Shown here piece after piece: positions 39,192-46,683 of a stretch of DNA of 64,000 nt. This DNA is from Nitrospira sp. (GTDB lineage: Bacteria > Nitrospirota > Nitrospiria > Nitrospirales > Nitrospiraceae): contig JAVYIN010000007.1 in assembly GCA_035968315.1 (NCBI GenBank), forward strand, positions 280,996 through 344,995, given 5' to 3'. Below the pieces are notes generated by a model, which was not told the origin of the DNA, did no database searches, and was given only the letters and a program-made list of their open reading frames with translations. A program made the translations under genes and the position numbers. Position 1 is the first letter of the stretch. Every line of letters starts with the position of its first letter.

Positions 39192-40598
39192 TCAGCGGGT
39201 TTGCCAGGCCGCTTTGCGGGTCATCGTGCCCCAGGCGGCTTTTTTCCCCCGCATCCATTGATAGAGCCCCATGAGTTTCCAGAGCGAGTTTAATTGGCGG
39301 TAGCCGAAGTTCTCGAGAATGGAGCCCAGAAACAGCAAGAGCACATGTTTGGGTTTCGGATAGACATGAAAGGAGATTTCTTCCAGGAAGAACGCGCTGA
39401 CGGACAATAAGATGCCCATGCTGATCGCGGCGAGCAGGAGGATGAGCCAGGTGTTGAATGAGACAAACCCGGCGATAAACCCAATGGTCACAAAGACGTA
39501 GCCGAAGATTTCGATGGCCGGGCCGAGCCATTCGAAGAAGACCATGAAGGGGAAGGCCAGCCATCCGACGGCTCCGCCTTTGGGATGGCAGAGCAGGTCG
39601 AGGTTGTGGGTGAGACTTTCACAGAGGCCCCGCTGCCAGCGCACGCGCTGGTGTTTGAGCGTCTTGAGGTCCTCCGGCGCTTCGGTCCAGCAGACCGGAT
39701 CGGGCGTAAAGGTAATCCGGTAGAGTTTGCCTGTGAGCCGCATGTGGCGATGGAGCCGCACAACCAGCTCCATATCTTCGCCGATCGTGTCGTGCCGGTA
39801 TCCGCCGATGCCGACGACGGTATCCTTGTGGAACAGGCCGAACGCGCCGGAGATGATGAGCATGGCATTGATGGGCGACCAGCCGAGCCGCCCGAAGAGA
39901 AAGGCCCGCAGGTATTCCACGATTTGAAAGAGCGCCAGCAGATTAGTGGGCAATCCCACTTTGGTCAGAAAGCCGTTGGTGACTTCACAGCCGTTGGCGA
40001 TGCGGACGGTTCCCCCGCAGGCGACCGTATGAGGATCGTCGAGGAAGGGCTGGACGACCAGCTGCAAGCTGTCGCGTTGCAGAATGGAATCGGCGTCGAT
40101 GCCGCAATACAGCGGATAGCGTGAGAGGTTGATGCCGGCATTGAGGGCGTCGGCCTTCCCGCCGTTCTCCTTGTCGATCACGCGCAGATTCGCATGGGCG
40201 GTGGAGTGGTACACGGTGCGGATCGGTTTGGTGGGGAGGCGCAGGTCATAGGCTTCAGGGAAGGGCACCAAGGCGAACTCATCGATCAGCACCGCCAGCG
40301 TGCGATCCTTGGATCCGTCGTTCACGACGATGATTTCAAATTCCGAATAGCTGAGCTGGAGGAGTGACCGCACGGACGCGGCGATGGTCGCTTCTTCGTT
40401 ATAGGCGGGAACCAGCACGCTGATTTGGGGTTCAAAGCCGGTGTAGCCGTGCGGCAGATTGGCGAGGGCCCGCTCTTCCATATAACTGCGGAGATGGACG
40501 GCGGCCACGAGGTCGAGCATCAAGTATCCCGCCGTCAGGCCGAGAAGATAGAGCAGGAACAGCCACTCACAGAGTGCGATGATGGTCTCAAGTCTCAT
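39192..40598 (-). CDS. Processive family 2 glycosyltransferase (exopolysaccharide synthase-like)
   Basis: The 468-residue membrane protein has the GT2 motifs of processive synthases: VLVPAYNEEATI, VVNDGSKDRT (Asp94 region), CGIDADS (Asp168, Asp170), TIGEDMELVV (Glu274/Asp275) and QRVRW (317-321) at the cytosolic active site. An N-terminal TM segment (about 7-35) and multiple C-terminal ones (about 345-415) form the translocation channel. It should polymerise a beta-linked glycan from a nucleotide sugar. The start ATG at 40598 overlaps the ATG of the divergent gene at 40597 in the sequence CATG. No cyclic-di-GMP PilZ domain is present in the chain. Confidence 0.9.
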   Translation of the reverse strand: MRLETIIALCEWLFLLYLLGLTAGYLMLDLVAAVHLRSYMEERALANLPHGYTGFEPQISVLVPAYNEEATIAASVRSLLQLSYSEFEIIVVNDGSKDRTLAVLIDEFALVPFPEAYDLRLPTKPIRTVYHSTAHANLRVIDKENGGKADALNAGINLSRYPLYCGIDADSILQRDSLQLVVQPFLDDPHTVACGGTVRIANGCEVTNGFLTKVGLPTNLLALFQIVEYLRAFLFGRLGWSPINAMLIISGAFGLFHKDTVVGIGGYRHDTIGEDMELVVRLHRHMRLTGKLYRITFTPDPVCWTEAPEDLKTLKHQRVRWQRGLCESLTHNLDLLCHPKGGAVGWLAFPFMVFFEWLGPAIEIFGYVFVTIGFIAGFVSFNTWLILLLAAISMGILLSVSAFFLEEISFHVYPKPKHVLLLFLGSILENFGYRQLNSLWKLMGLYQWMRGKKAAWGTMTRKAAWQTR

Positions 40599-41232
40599 GC
40601 TGTCTTATCGGTTCCGTATCCGCCTTGTGCGAACAGGACGAAGGTTTCGCCGGTCTGGCGCGTCCGGTGTTGTCCCCCGGCGTCGAGGCGGAGGCCCTGC
40701 GTCCGTCCTGGGGCTGGTGGTTTCAGCGCTCCTGCTCGCAACGTCTGTCGTCCAATCCATCGAGATTCCGCTCTCAGGCCCCATCCCCCCCTCGGTGCAG
40801 GAGATCGAGTTGTCCTATCTCGGAGAGCAGACAACCCCCTCCGTGACGCTCAACGGTCCTCCCGACACTACTCCGTCTCTTCCTTATCGGCCGTTTATGC
40901 CCGTTCTTGACTTGGTCCCGTTTCTGGAGCCGCCCCAGGTCTTTGGTCCTTGCCGGGGGGAGATTAGCCAGAAGGAAGGGGCGGTCTCGGTTGAATTGAC
41001 CGTTCATGAGGGGCAGAGGGGGCATTGCGGCCAGCGGATGGCCCTTCAGCCTGGCGGGGGCTCGCTGGACGTCCTCTCTTACGGCCTGGTGCATCTCCGG
41101 GGGCAGGCGGCCGGCCATGTCGTGCTGGCCGTGGAAGACCGGGCCTCGACGCGGCAGGAGGAGAGCGTGCCGCTGGCGGCGGTTACCGGATCGTTCGATC
41201 TGACGATCCCGTTGCGGTCCATCGGGCGGTAG
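40597..41232 (+). CDS. N-terminal part of an exported carbohydrate-active-like protein
   Basis: The frame starts with a very basic segment (RFRIRLVRTGRRFRR), then a hydrophobic stretch LGLVVSALLLATSVVQS, consistent with a signal or anchor helix. A beta-rich domain follows (SVQEIELSYLGEQTTPSVTLNG, LVPFLEPPQVFGPCRG, VSVELTVHEGQRGHCGQRM, AGHVVLAVEDRAS, FDLTIPLRSIGR) with two Cys likely disulfide-linked. A TAG at 41230-41232 then interrupts it in the middle of the domain, and the same frame continues at 41233. Start alternatives exist (ATG 40579 or internal starts near the hydrophobic stretch). The sense and antisense starts overlap, which is unusual for a divergent pair. Confidence 0.6.
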   Translation: MLSYRFRIRLVRTGRRFRRSGASGVVPRRRGGGPASVLGLVVSALLLATSVVQSIEIPLSGPIPPSVQEIELSYLGEQTTPSVTLNGPPDTTPSLPYRPFMPVLDLVPFLEPPQVFGPCRGEISQKEGAVSVELTVHEGQRGHCGQRMALQPGGGSLDVLSYGLVHLRGQAAGHVVLAVEDRASTRQEESVPLAAVTGSFDLTIPLRSIGR

Positions 41233-42264
41233 GTGGATGTGCGGCAGCTGACGGCGCTGGTCGTATTGACGGACGATCCGAGTGCACGCGTGGTGCTGGA
41301 ACAATTGGAATTGATTCAGGCGCCGGCCGCCGCGCCGCGGCCTATTCAGACCGGGTTTTGGGTGTGGGGCTACCGTGCGGCGGCGGCGGATCCGGAATCT
41401 GCGCTGGCGGCATGCCAACGTCAGGGGTGTTCACGCATCCTGATACAGATGCCGGCGTTGTCGGACGATGACGCGTTGTGGGCGGCCTATGCGCGGCTGT
41501 TCGTGAGGGTGCAGCAGGCCGGCATCGAGGCCCTGGCACTCGATGGGTATCCCGAAGCCATACAGGATCCGCGGCCGCTGGCACAGAAGATACGAAAGGT
41601 GCTGCATCTCATTGCCCCGCGCGCCCTGGCCGGCATTCAGCTTGACCTCGAGCCCTATCTGCTGCCGGGATTTTTTGGTGATGACTCGGGTCCGCGCCGC
41701 TACTTGGAGACAATCGATCTTCTCAAGGAGGTGATCGGAGGACGCACCAAGCTGTCGATGGTGATCCCGTTTTGGCTGACCGCGAAAACCGTCGGCGGCC
41801 GGCCGTTGGCCTACGCCGTCATGGATCGCGTCGATGAAGTGGCGGTGATGAGTTATCGGACAAATCTTGACGAACTCGCCGAAATTGCTGACGATACCTT
41901 GCGCTATGGGGATCTGATCGGAGCCCCGGTCTGGCTGGCCCTGGAGACGACGGTGTTGCCGGTTGAGCGCCGCGTGATCCTCACGCGAGCCCTCCGTCCC
42001 GACATGGCCGATGCGGTGCTCGATTATGACCGGCAATGGTTGGCCCTTGCGCCCGTCCCCTTGGCTGTGGCCGACGGCCATCGCCATGACTGGTATCGCA
42101 TCCATCACCGCATCACGGTCAGACCCGAGCGGCTCACGTTTGCCGGCCGTTCCAGGGCCGAGGTGGCTGCCGCGATACAGACGTTGCGGGAGACCCTGCC
42201 GCATCGCAGTTTCGCAGGAGTGATCATTCATGATCTCGATGGATTTCAGGCGCTCACGGAATAA
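41233..42264 (+). CDS. C-terminal part: TIM-barrel-like exported hydrolase-type protein
   Basis: This frame begins with GTG immediately after the amber codon of the preceding section and reads 343 residues. Its first residues (VDVRQLTALVVLTDDPSARVVLEQLELIQ) look like the continuation of the same beta domain. Then comes a barrel-like region: TGFWVWGYRAAAADPESALAACQRQGCSRILIQMP, GIEALALDGYPEAIQD, AGIQLDLEPYLLPGF, LSMVIPFWLTAKTVGG, VDEVAVMSYRTNLDELAEIAD and GVIIHDLDGFQAL. The DLEPY and the following acidic residues resemble a GH-like active site. It could be an independently initiated protein or the second half of a broken gene. Confidence 0.6.
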   Translation: MDVRQLTALVVLTDDPSARVVLEQLELIQAPAAAPRPIQTGFWVWGYRAAAADPESALAACQRQGCSRILIQMPALSDDDALWAAYARLFVRVQQAGIEALALDGYPEAIQDPRPLAQKIRKVLHLIAPRALAGIQLDLEPYLLPGFFGDDSGPRRYLETIDLLKEVIGGRTKLSMVIPFWLTAKTVGGRPLAYAVMDRVDEVAVMSYRTNLDELAEIADDTLRYGDLIGAPVWLALETTVLPVERRVILTRALRPDMADAVLDYDRQWLALAPVPLAVADGHRHDWYRIHHRITVRPERLTFAGRSRAEVAAAIQTLRETLPHRSFAGVIIHDLDGFQALTE

Positions 42265-44059
42265 GGCTGCCGGCTTCTTTTTGTTGCTGATCGCGTTGAG
42301 CGGTCTGGGCGGGCCGTGCGGTGTCGCCGCCGGGGCAGAGGCCAGATCCCATCCCGCCAGGCCGCGCCAGGCATTGGAACGGGCGAAACAGCTTGAGGCG
42401 GCCAAGCAGTATCCGGAGGCGCTCGCGGCCTATCGGGCCTACTTGGAGGCGCAGCCTGACAATGACGAGGTGCGCGCGACGGTTGCCAAATTGCTCGCAT
42501 GGCAAGGCCACTATGACGAAGCGGTGGCGTTGTATCGCGCGGTCGTGGATCGGCATCCGCTCGATCATGACAGCCGAATCGGCCTCGCGCGGGTGTTGGC
42601 CTGGCAGAAACAGTTCGCCGCGTCCCAGGAACAGTACGAACTGGTGCTGCGCGATGAGCCGCACAATGGTGAGGCCCTCACCGGCTTGGCGGACGTGTTG
42701 CTCTGGAGCGGGCATCCAGACCAGGCCGTGCCGTTTTACGAACAGGCGTTAGCCGCAACGGGCGACGCCGAGGTGGCAGCCCGCCTCCGCTCGTTGAAGA
42801 CGGACCTTGCGTCGGCACAGCCGCCGCCGTCCAGTCACGTGCCAGTTCAGACGGAGACGGCCCGTGTTCTCGAACTCGCCCGTGCGTTTGAAACGGAGGG
42901 CCGCTATCCGGAAGCGGCGGCCGCCTATCGCGAGGCCTTAGCTGTTCGGTCGGACGACGATGAGGTTCGCACGAGGCTGGCGCGGGTGCTGGCCTGGCAG
43001 GGAAACCATGCGGATTCGGCCTCGTTATATCGCGAGGTGCTGCGCCGGCATCCCGAGGATCAGGAATCACGAGTCGCGCTGGCCCGGGTGCTGTCCTGGG
43101 AGAAACAGTTTGGCGAGGCGCAACGGCTCTATGAAAAGGTATTGCAGGCCGATCCCCAGCATGTCGATGCCCGGCGGGGCTTGGCCGAACTGGCGCATTG
43201 GCAAGGGCATCGGGCGGACGCGCTGGCGCAGTACGAAGCGCTTGTCGCAGAGACGCACGATCCCGACATCGAACGGCAGCTTCAGGCCGTCAAATCCGAG
43301 CTCCTGGTTTCGCCGCAGGCGGCCGTCGGACAGGGATTGACCGGGTTGCGGCTGCCCTATCGCGATTATGCCAAAATCGGATACGGACATTATTCCTATA
43401 CCAAGGGGATTCCCAATGAGCGGGACTTCTTGTTTGAAGTGGCGAAACCGATCGGCGATCACACGCTGGTGGTGCGGGCCGAGCCGATCAACCGGTTCGG
43501 CGCTCACGATACGCCGGTTTCGGCCGAACTCTACAGTCCATTATGGCCGCGCGCTTGGGGCTATGTGGCGGCGCAGGGCACCATCAACCCCAGCTTCGCT
43601 CCCAATTACTCGTTTGTCGGCGACGTGCATCAGGGGCTCGGCGGCCTCCATTCGGCGTTAGCCCCGATCGAGGCATCGTTCGGGTACCGCCGCTTGAATT
43701 ACAAGAAGGACGACATCGATCTGCTCATGCCCGGGTTGACGATCTTTTTGCCGCTCAATGTCTGGCTTACGGAAAAACTCTATGCCATTCCCAACACCGG
43801 CGCGGTGACACTGTCGTCGCAGTTGACCTGGCGCCCGGCCGATCGCATGCAGGTGTTTGCTTCCGGCTCATTCGGAACCTCAGGTGAGCGGATTGTGGCG
43901 ACGCAGGACTTTACCCGCATCGGCAGCCGGACCATCCAGGGCGGCGTCATGGTGCCAATTAACGAACGGTTTTCTGCCGAGGCCTCCGGCTACTACGAAG
44001 ACCGGGGCCTTCTCTATGTCCGGCGTGGCGGGAACATGAACCTCATCTATCATTGGTAG
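42230..44059 (+). CDS. TPR protein with YaiO-type outer-membrane barrel
   Basis: The 609-residue precursor has a signal peptide (AGFFLLLIALSGLGGPCGVAAGAEA). Two blocks of TPRs fill residues about 45-340 (LERAKQLEAAKQYPEALAAYRAYLEAQPDN; LELARAFETEGRYPEAAAAYREAL and so on), and residues about 355-609 form a beta-barrel of the YaiO family (YAKIGYGHYSYTKGIPNERDFLFEVAKPIGDHTLV... ending MNLIYHW). AGGAG lies 9 nt before ATG 42230. It overlaps the preceding frame by 35 bp. The TPR-barrel pairing matches export of polymer made by a GT2 synthase. Confidence 0.9.
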   Translation: MISMDFRRSRNKAAGFFLLLIALSGLGGPCGVAAGAEARSHPARPRQALERAKQLEAAKQYPEALAAYRAYLEAQPDNDEVRATVAKLLAWQGHYDEAVALYRAVVDRHPLDHDSRIGLARVLAWQKQFAASQEQYELVLRDEPHNGEALTGLADVLLWSGHPDQAVPFYEQALAATGDAEVAARLRSLKTDLASAQPPPSSHVPVQTETARVLELARAFETEGRYPEAAAAYREALAVRSDDDEVRTRLARVLAWQGNHADSASLYREVLRRHPEDQESRVALARVLSWEKQFGEAQRLYEKVLQADPQHVDARRGLAELAHWQGHRADALAQYEALVAETHDPDIERQLQAVKSELLVSPQAAVGQGLTGLRLPYRDYAKIGYGHYSYTKGIPNERDFLFEVAKPIGDHTLVVRAEPINRFGAHDTPVSAELYSPLWPRAWGYVAAQGTINPSFAPNYSFVGDVHQGLGGLHSALAPIEASFGYRRLNYKKDDIDLLMPGLTIFLPLNVWLTEKLYAIPNTGAVTLSSQLTWRPADRMQVFASGSFGTSGERIVATQDFTRIGSRTIQGGVMVPINERFSAEASGYYEDRGLLYVRRGGNMNLIYHW

Positions 44060-44083
44060 GGCTCCGGCGGGTGGTCTGCCGGA

Positions 44084-45184
44084 CTACGCGGCGGAGAGGG
44101 GCGGCACCGTGATCAGGGAGGCTTCAATACGCTTGGCGACAAACGGTGTCAGGACTTTTCTGGCTTCCGTCGCCGGCAGGGTTTGCACGAGCGTCGAGAG
44201 TTTGTCGTCGGTCATCGACGGCAGCAGGGAGAGCGCTTCCGCGGCGCGGTAGCGCACCCACCAGTGGGAGTCCGTCAAGAGTCCCTTCAGCCGGTCTTCA
44301 TCTTCTTCGATGCCCATTTTCCCCAGCGCGGTGGCGGCTTGGACGCGGATGAACCATGTGGGATGGGTAAGGTATTGCCGCACGGTCGGGAGGTCGCGCG
44401 GATCGCTGCATTGTCCGAAGAGCGTCAGGCAGCTGGCCAGCACGTCTTCGTGCAGCGGCTGGCGGAGGAGCAAGGGACGGATCAGCGGCAAGGCGCGGTG
44501 GTTGCGAATGGACGCGAGGAATCGAATCAGGCGGGCCGCAATGACCGGCGGCGCGTGCTGGGCCGCTTCCCCGAGGGCGCGGGCGACGAGCTCGTCCCCG
44601 GCGTCCTGCAAGATCGCCAGGATTTTCAGCGGCGACCAATCCGCCCGTTGCGCAATCAGCGGGACTAAGGCGGGAATGGCGTGCGGGGCATCGATCCGTA
44701 CGAGGGCACGCGCGGCTTCGATCGAGAGAAAGGCGTTATCGGCGTGGGCCAGTTCGGCCAACTGTGTCCAGACGGAGGCATCTTTCAAGTGGCCGAGCGT
44801 GACGATGGCCAGCAGTTGCTGCCGCATGGTGCCTGTGGCAAGAAAGTGGCGCACGACCGTATCCATCCCGGTGCGGTGGATGATGGCACAGAGCTCCTCG
44901 GATGATTCTCCTTTGATGGATTCCTGCAGGTGATTCCAAAGATAGAGAAACAGGATCCGATCACGGGGATGAATGGAGGGAAGCGACGCTGGGGCTTCGA
45001 TGAGACTTTCTGCCAGGATCGGCCGCCAGACCGCGACCATGGCCTTGCGGCGCCGATCGGTCGCGGTGCGCAGGTGGCGAATGATGAGGGTCCACGTCAA
45101 CAGCACCAGGATCAGGGCATGGAGGATGAGCGTGGCGAGCCAGGCGATGTTATTGATGGAAGTTGATAGCGTGGTTTCAGCCAC
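44084..45184 (-). CDS. Membrane-anchored HEAT-repeat protein
   Basis: The 366-residue protein has one N-terminal TM helix (IAWLATLILHALILVLLTWTLII) and then a cytosolic region of HEAT-type repeats (AIVTLGHLKDASVWTQLAELAHADNAFLSIEAARALVRI; QAATALGKMGIEEDEDRLKGLLTDSHWWVRYRAAEALSLL). HEAT repeats serve as scaffolds. It is the last gene of a leftward phosphorelay operon and lies 25 bp from the converging YaiO-type gene, so it may tether the sensor system to polysaccharide synthesis. Such a link is inferred from position only. Confidence 0.88.
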   Translation of the reverse strand: MAETTLSTSINNIAWLATLILHALILVLLTWTLIIRHLRTATDRRRKAMVAVWRPILAESLIEAPASLPSIHPRDRILFLYLWNHLQESIKGESSEELCAIIHRTGMDTVVRHFLATGTMRQQLLAIVTLGHLKDASVWTQLAELAHADNAFLSIEAARALVRIDAPHAIPALVPLIAQRADWSPLKILAILQDAGDELVARALGEAAQHAPPVIAARLIRFLASIRNHRALPLIRPLLLRQPLHEDVLASCLTLFGQCSDPRDLPTVRQYLTHPTWFIRVQAATALGKMGIEEDEDRLKGLLTDSHWWVRYRAAEALSLLPSMTDDKLSTLVQTLPATEARKVLTPFVAKRIEASLITVPPLSAA

Positions 45185-45207
45185 GTCGGGCCCTCATGGT
45201 CCTGGCG

Positions 45208-45606
45208 TTAGACTGCCGGTTTGAGGAACCGGCTGAGGCGCGCGGAGAGCTCCCGAGGGTTGAACGGCTTCACCATATAGTCATTGGCGCCCGAGGCCAG
45301 GGCCTGTTGAATGTCGTGTTCGCTGGAATCGGCGGTGAGCATGATGATCGGCACCTGTTTCCATTCCGGTTTCTTGCGGATGTAGGGGAGCAATTGCAGC
45401 CCGCTCATATGCGGGAGCATGATGTCCAGCAACACCAGGTTGGGCGTCGGCATGGTGTCGATCAACTGCTGCGCCTGTTTCCCGTCCGGCGCATGGACGA
45501 CCTGGTAGCCGGACCGTTCCAGCAGGAAGCGCAGCAGGCTAGCCGTGTCTTCTTCGTCCTCGGCCATCAGCAAAGTGGGTTTGCCCGGTTGATGTGTTAC
45601 GCTCAT
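45208..45606 (-). CDS. Single-domain response regulator
   Basis: The 132-residue protein is one receiver: TLLMAEDEEDTASLLRFLLER, phospho-acceptor Asp61 in VLLDIMLPHMSG, VPIIMLTADSS and MVKPFNPREL. It has no output domain, so it works by protein contact or as a phosphate sink. It sits between the HPt gene and the HEAT gene on the same strand. Confidence 0.93.
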   Translation of the reverse strand: MSVTHQPGKPTLLMAEDEEDTASLLRFLLERSGYQVVHAPDGKQAQQLIDTMPTPNLVLLDIMLPHMSGLQLLPYIRKKPEWKQVPIIMLTADSSEHDIQQALASGANDYMVKPFNPRELSARLSRFLKPAV

Positions 45607-45635
45607 AGCTCCTCCGGCCTCGTCGAGGGTCGCAT

Positions 45636-45971
45636 TTAGTCGAACACGACCTGGACCTGTTCCAGGTAATGACCGAGTTGTGCCAGCTCGGCCTCAATGG
45701 TTGGGCTGGTTCCAGTTTTTGCCGCTTGCTCGATGACGGCCGCCATGGCCGTGACCCGGTCGAAGCCATAGCTGCCGCCGGCGCCCTTCATGCCATGGGC
45801 GACTTTCCTCACGGTCTCGAAATCCTGCTGCGCCAGGGCCTCGCGCATCGTGACCACTTCCTTTTTCCGGTTCGTCATGAATTTCGGCAGCAACGGTTCA
45901 AAATCCGCCTCGACATGGACGATCAAGGCCTCGCCAATGGTTGCCGGCTGGTTGGGGGGCATGGTGCTCAT
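45636..45971 (-). CDS. Free HPt-domain phosphotransfer protein
   Basis: The 111-residue protein is a helical HPt module with the phospho-His motif VAHGMKGAGGSYGF (His59), surrounded by helices (EVVTMREALAQQDFETVRK; AELAQLGHYLEQVQVV). It probably takes phosphate from the receiver domains of the two hybrid kinases upstream in the same operon, since neither kinase encodes an HPt. Confidence 0.88.
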   Translation of the reverse strand: MSTMPPNQPATIGEALIVHVEADFEPLLPKFMTNRKKEVVTMREALAQQDFETVRKVAHGMKGAGGSYGFDRVTAMAAVIEQAAKTGTSPTIEAELAQLGHYLEQVQVVFD

Positions 45972-46080
45972 CAGACCATCTCCTCATCGTAATCTTCATA
46001 GGGCCGGTTGAAAGGCGGAGCCGTGCCGCCCGCGCAATAATCGTTTCGGCCTTTTCTAAGAATGACGCAAGCGGCGTCCG

Positions 46081-46584
46081 TTACGAAGCCTTTTTCGTTT
46101 TTTTGCGCTGGGGAGCCGGGCTCTGTTTCGTGATCCGCCGCCGGGGAGGGGCAGGGGACTCCGCCCCGACACAGGCCAGCTCTGGTGCGGGCTCGGTTGC
46201 CGCTTCGAGGCTTGGAGAAGGCAGCAGCCGGTGTACCGTTTCAACCAAATCCTGGAAGCCGGGCGTTTTCACGACATAGGCATTGGCCCCTTCGGCCAGC
46301 GCCCGCTCGATGTCCGGTTGATAATGATCGGCGCTGACCATGACGATCGGGACATGCTGCCAATCAGGATTCCGGCGCAATCCGGCGAGCAATTCAAATC
46401 CATTGACATAGGGCACGACAACATCGAGCAGGATCAGCGCCGGCGGCAGCGTGGTTTCAATGAGACAAACCGCCTGGCGGCCATCGGCGGCCCGCACGAC
46501 GGCATAGCCTGCGCGCTCAAGGGTGGCCTGAAGGAGTGCGCCGGTATCGGGTTCGTCTTCAACGCACAGAATTGTACGAGACAT
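46081..46584 (-). CDS. Response regulator with basic C-terminal tail
   Basis: The 167-residue protein is a receiver with acceptor Asp54 (LILLDVVVPYVNG), IVMVSADHYQPD and AYVVKTPGFQDL, where the usual Lys-Pro is Lys-Thr-Pro. Residues after about 120 form a Pro/Lys/Arg-rich tail (RRRITKQSPAPQRKKTKK), which may bind nucleic acid or membrane. No HTH is visible. It lies between the first hybrid kinase and the HPt gene. Confidence 0.9.
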   Translation of the reverse strand: MSRTILCVEDEPDTGALLQATLERAGYAVVRAADGRQAVCLIETTLPPALILLDVVVPYVNGFELLAGLRRNPDWQHVPIVMVSADHYQPDIERALAEGANAYVVKTPGFQDLVETVHRLLPSPSLEAATEPAPELACVGAESPAPPRRRITKQSPAPQRKKTKKAS

Positions 46585-46683
46585 CGATCGGCCCTCCTTC
46601 GCCTTCGCGTAAGGGTGCGCGAGGGAGACTGAAGTGGTTGGTGCGCGAGGTGCGTTGGTGTGGTTTCTCAGCCATGGCTCCAG

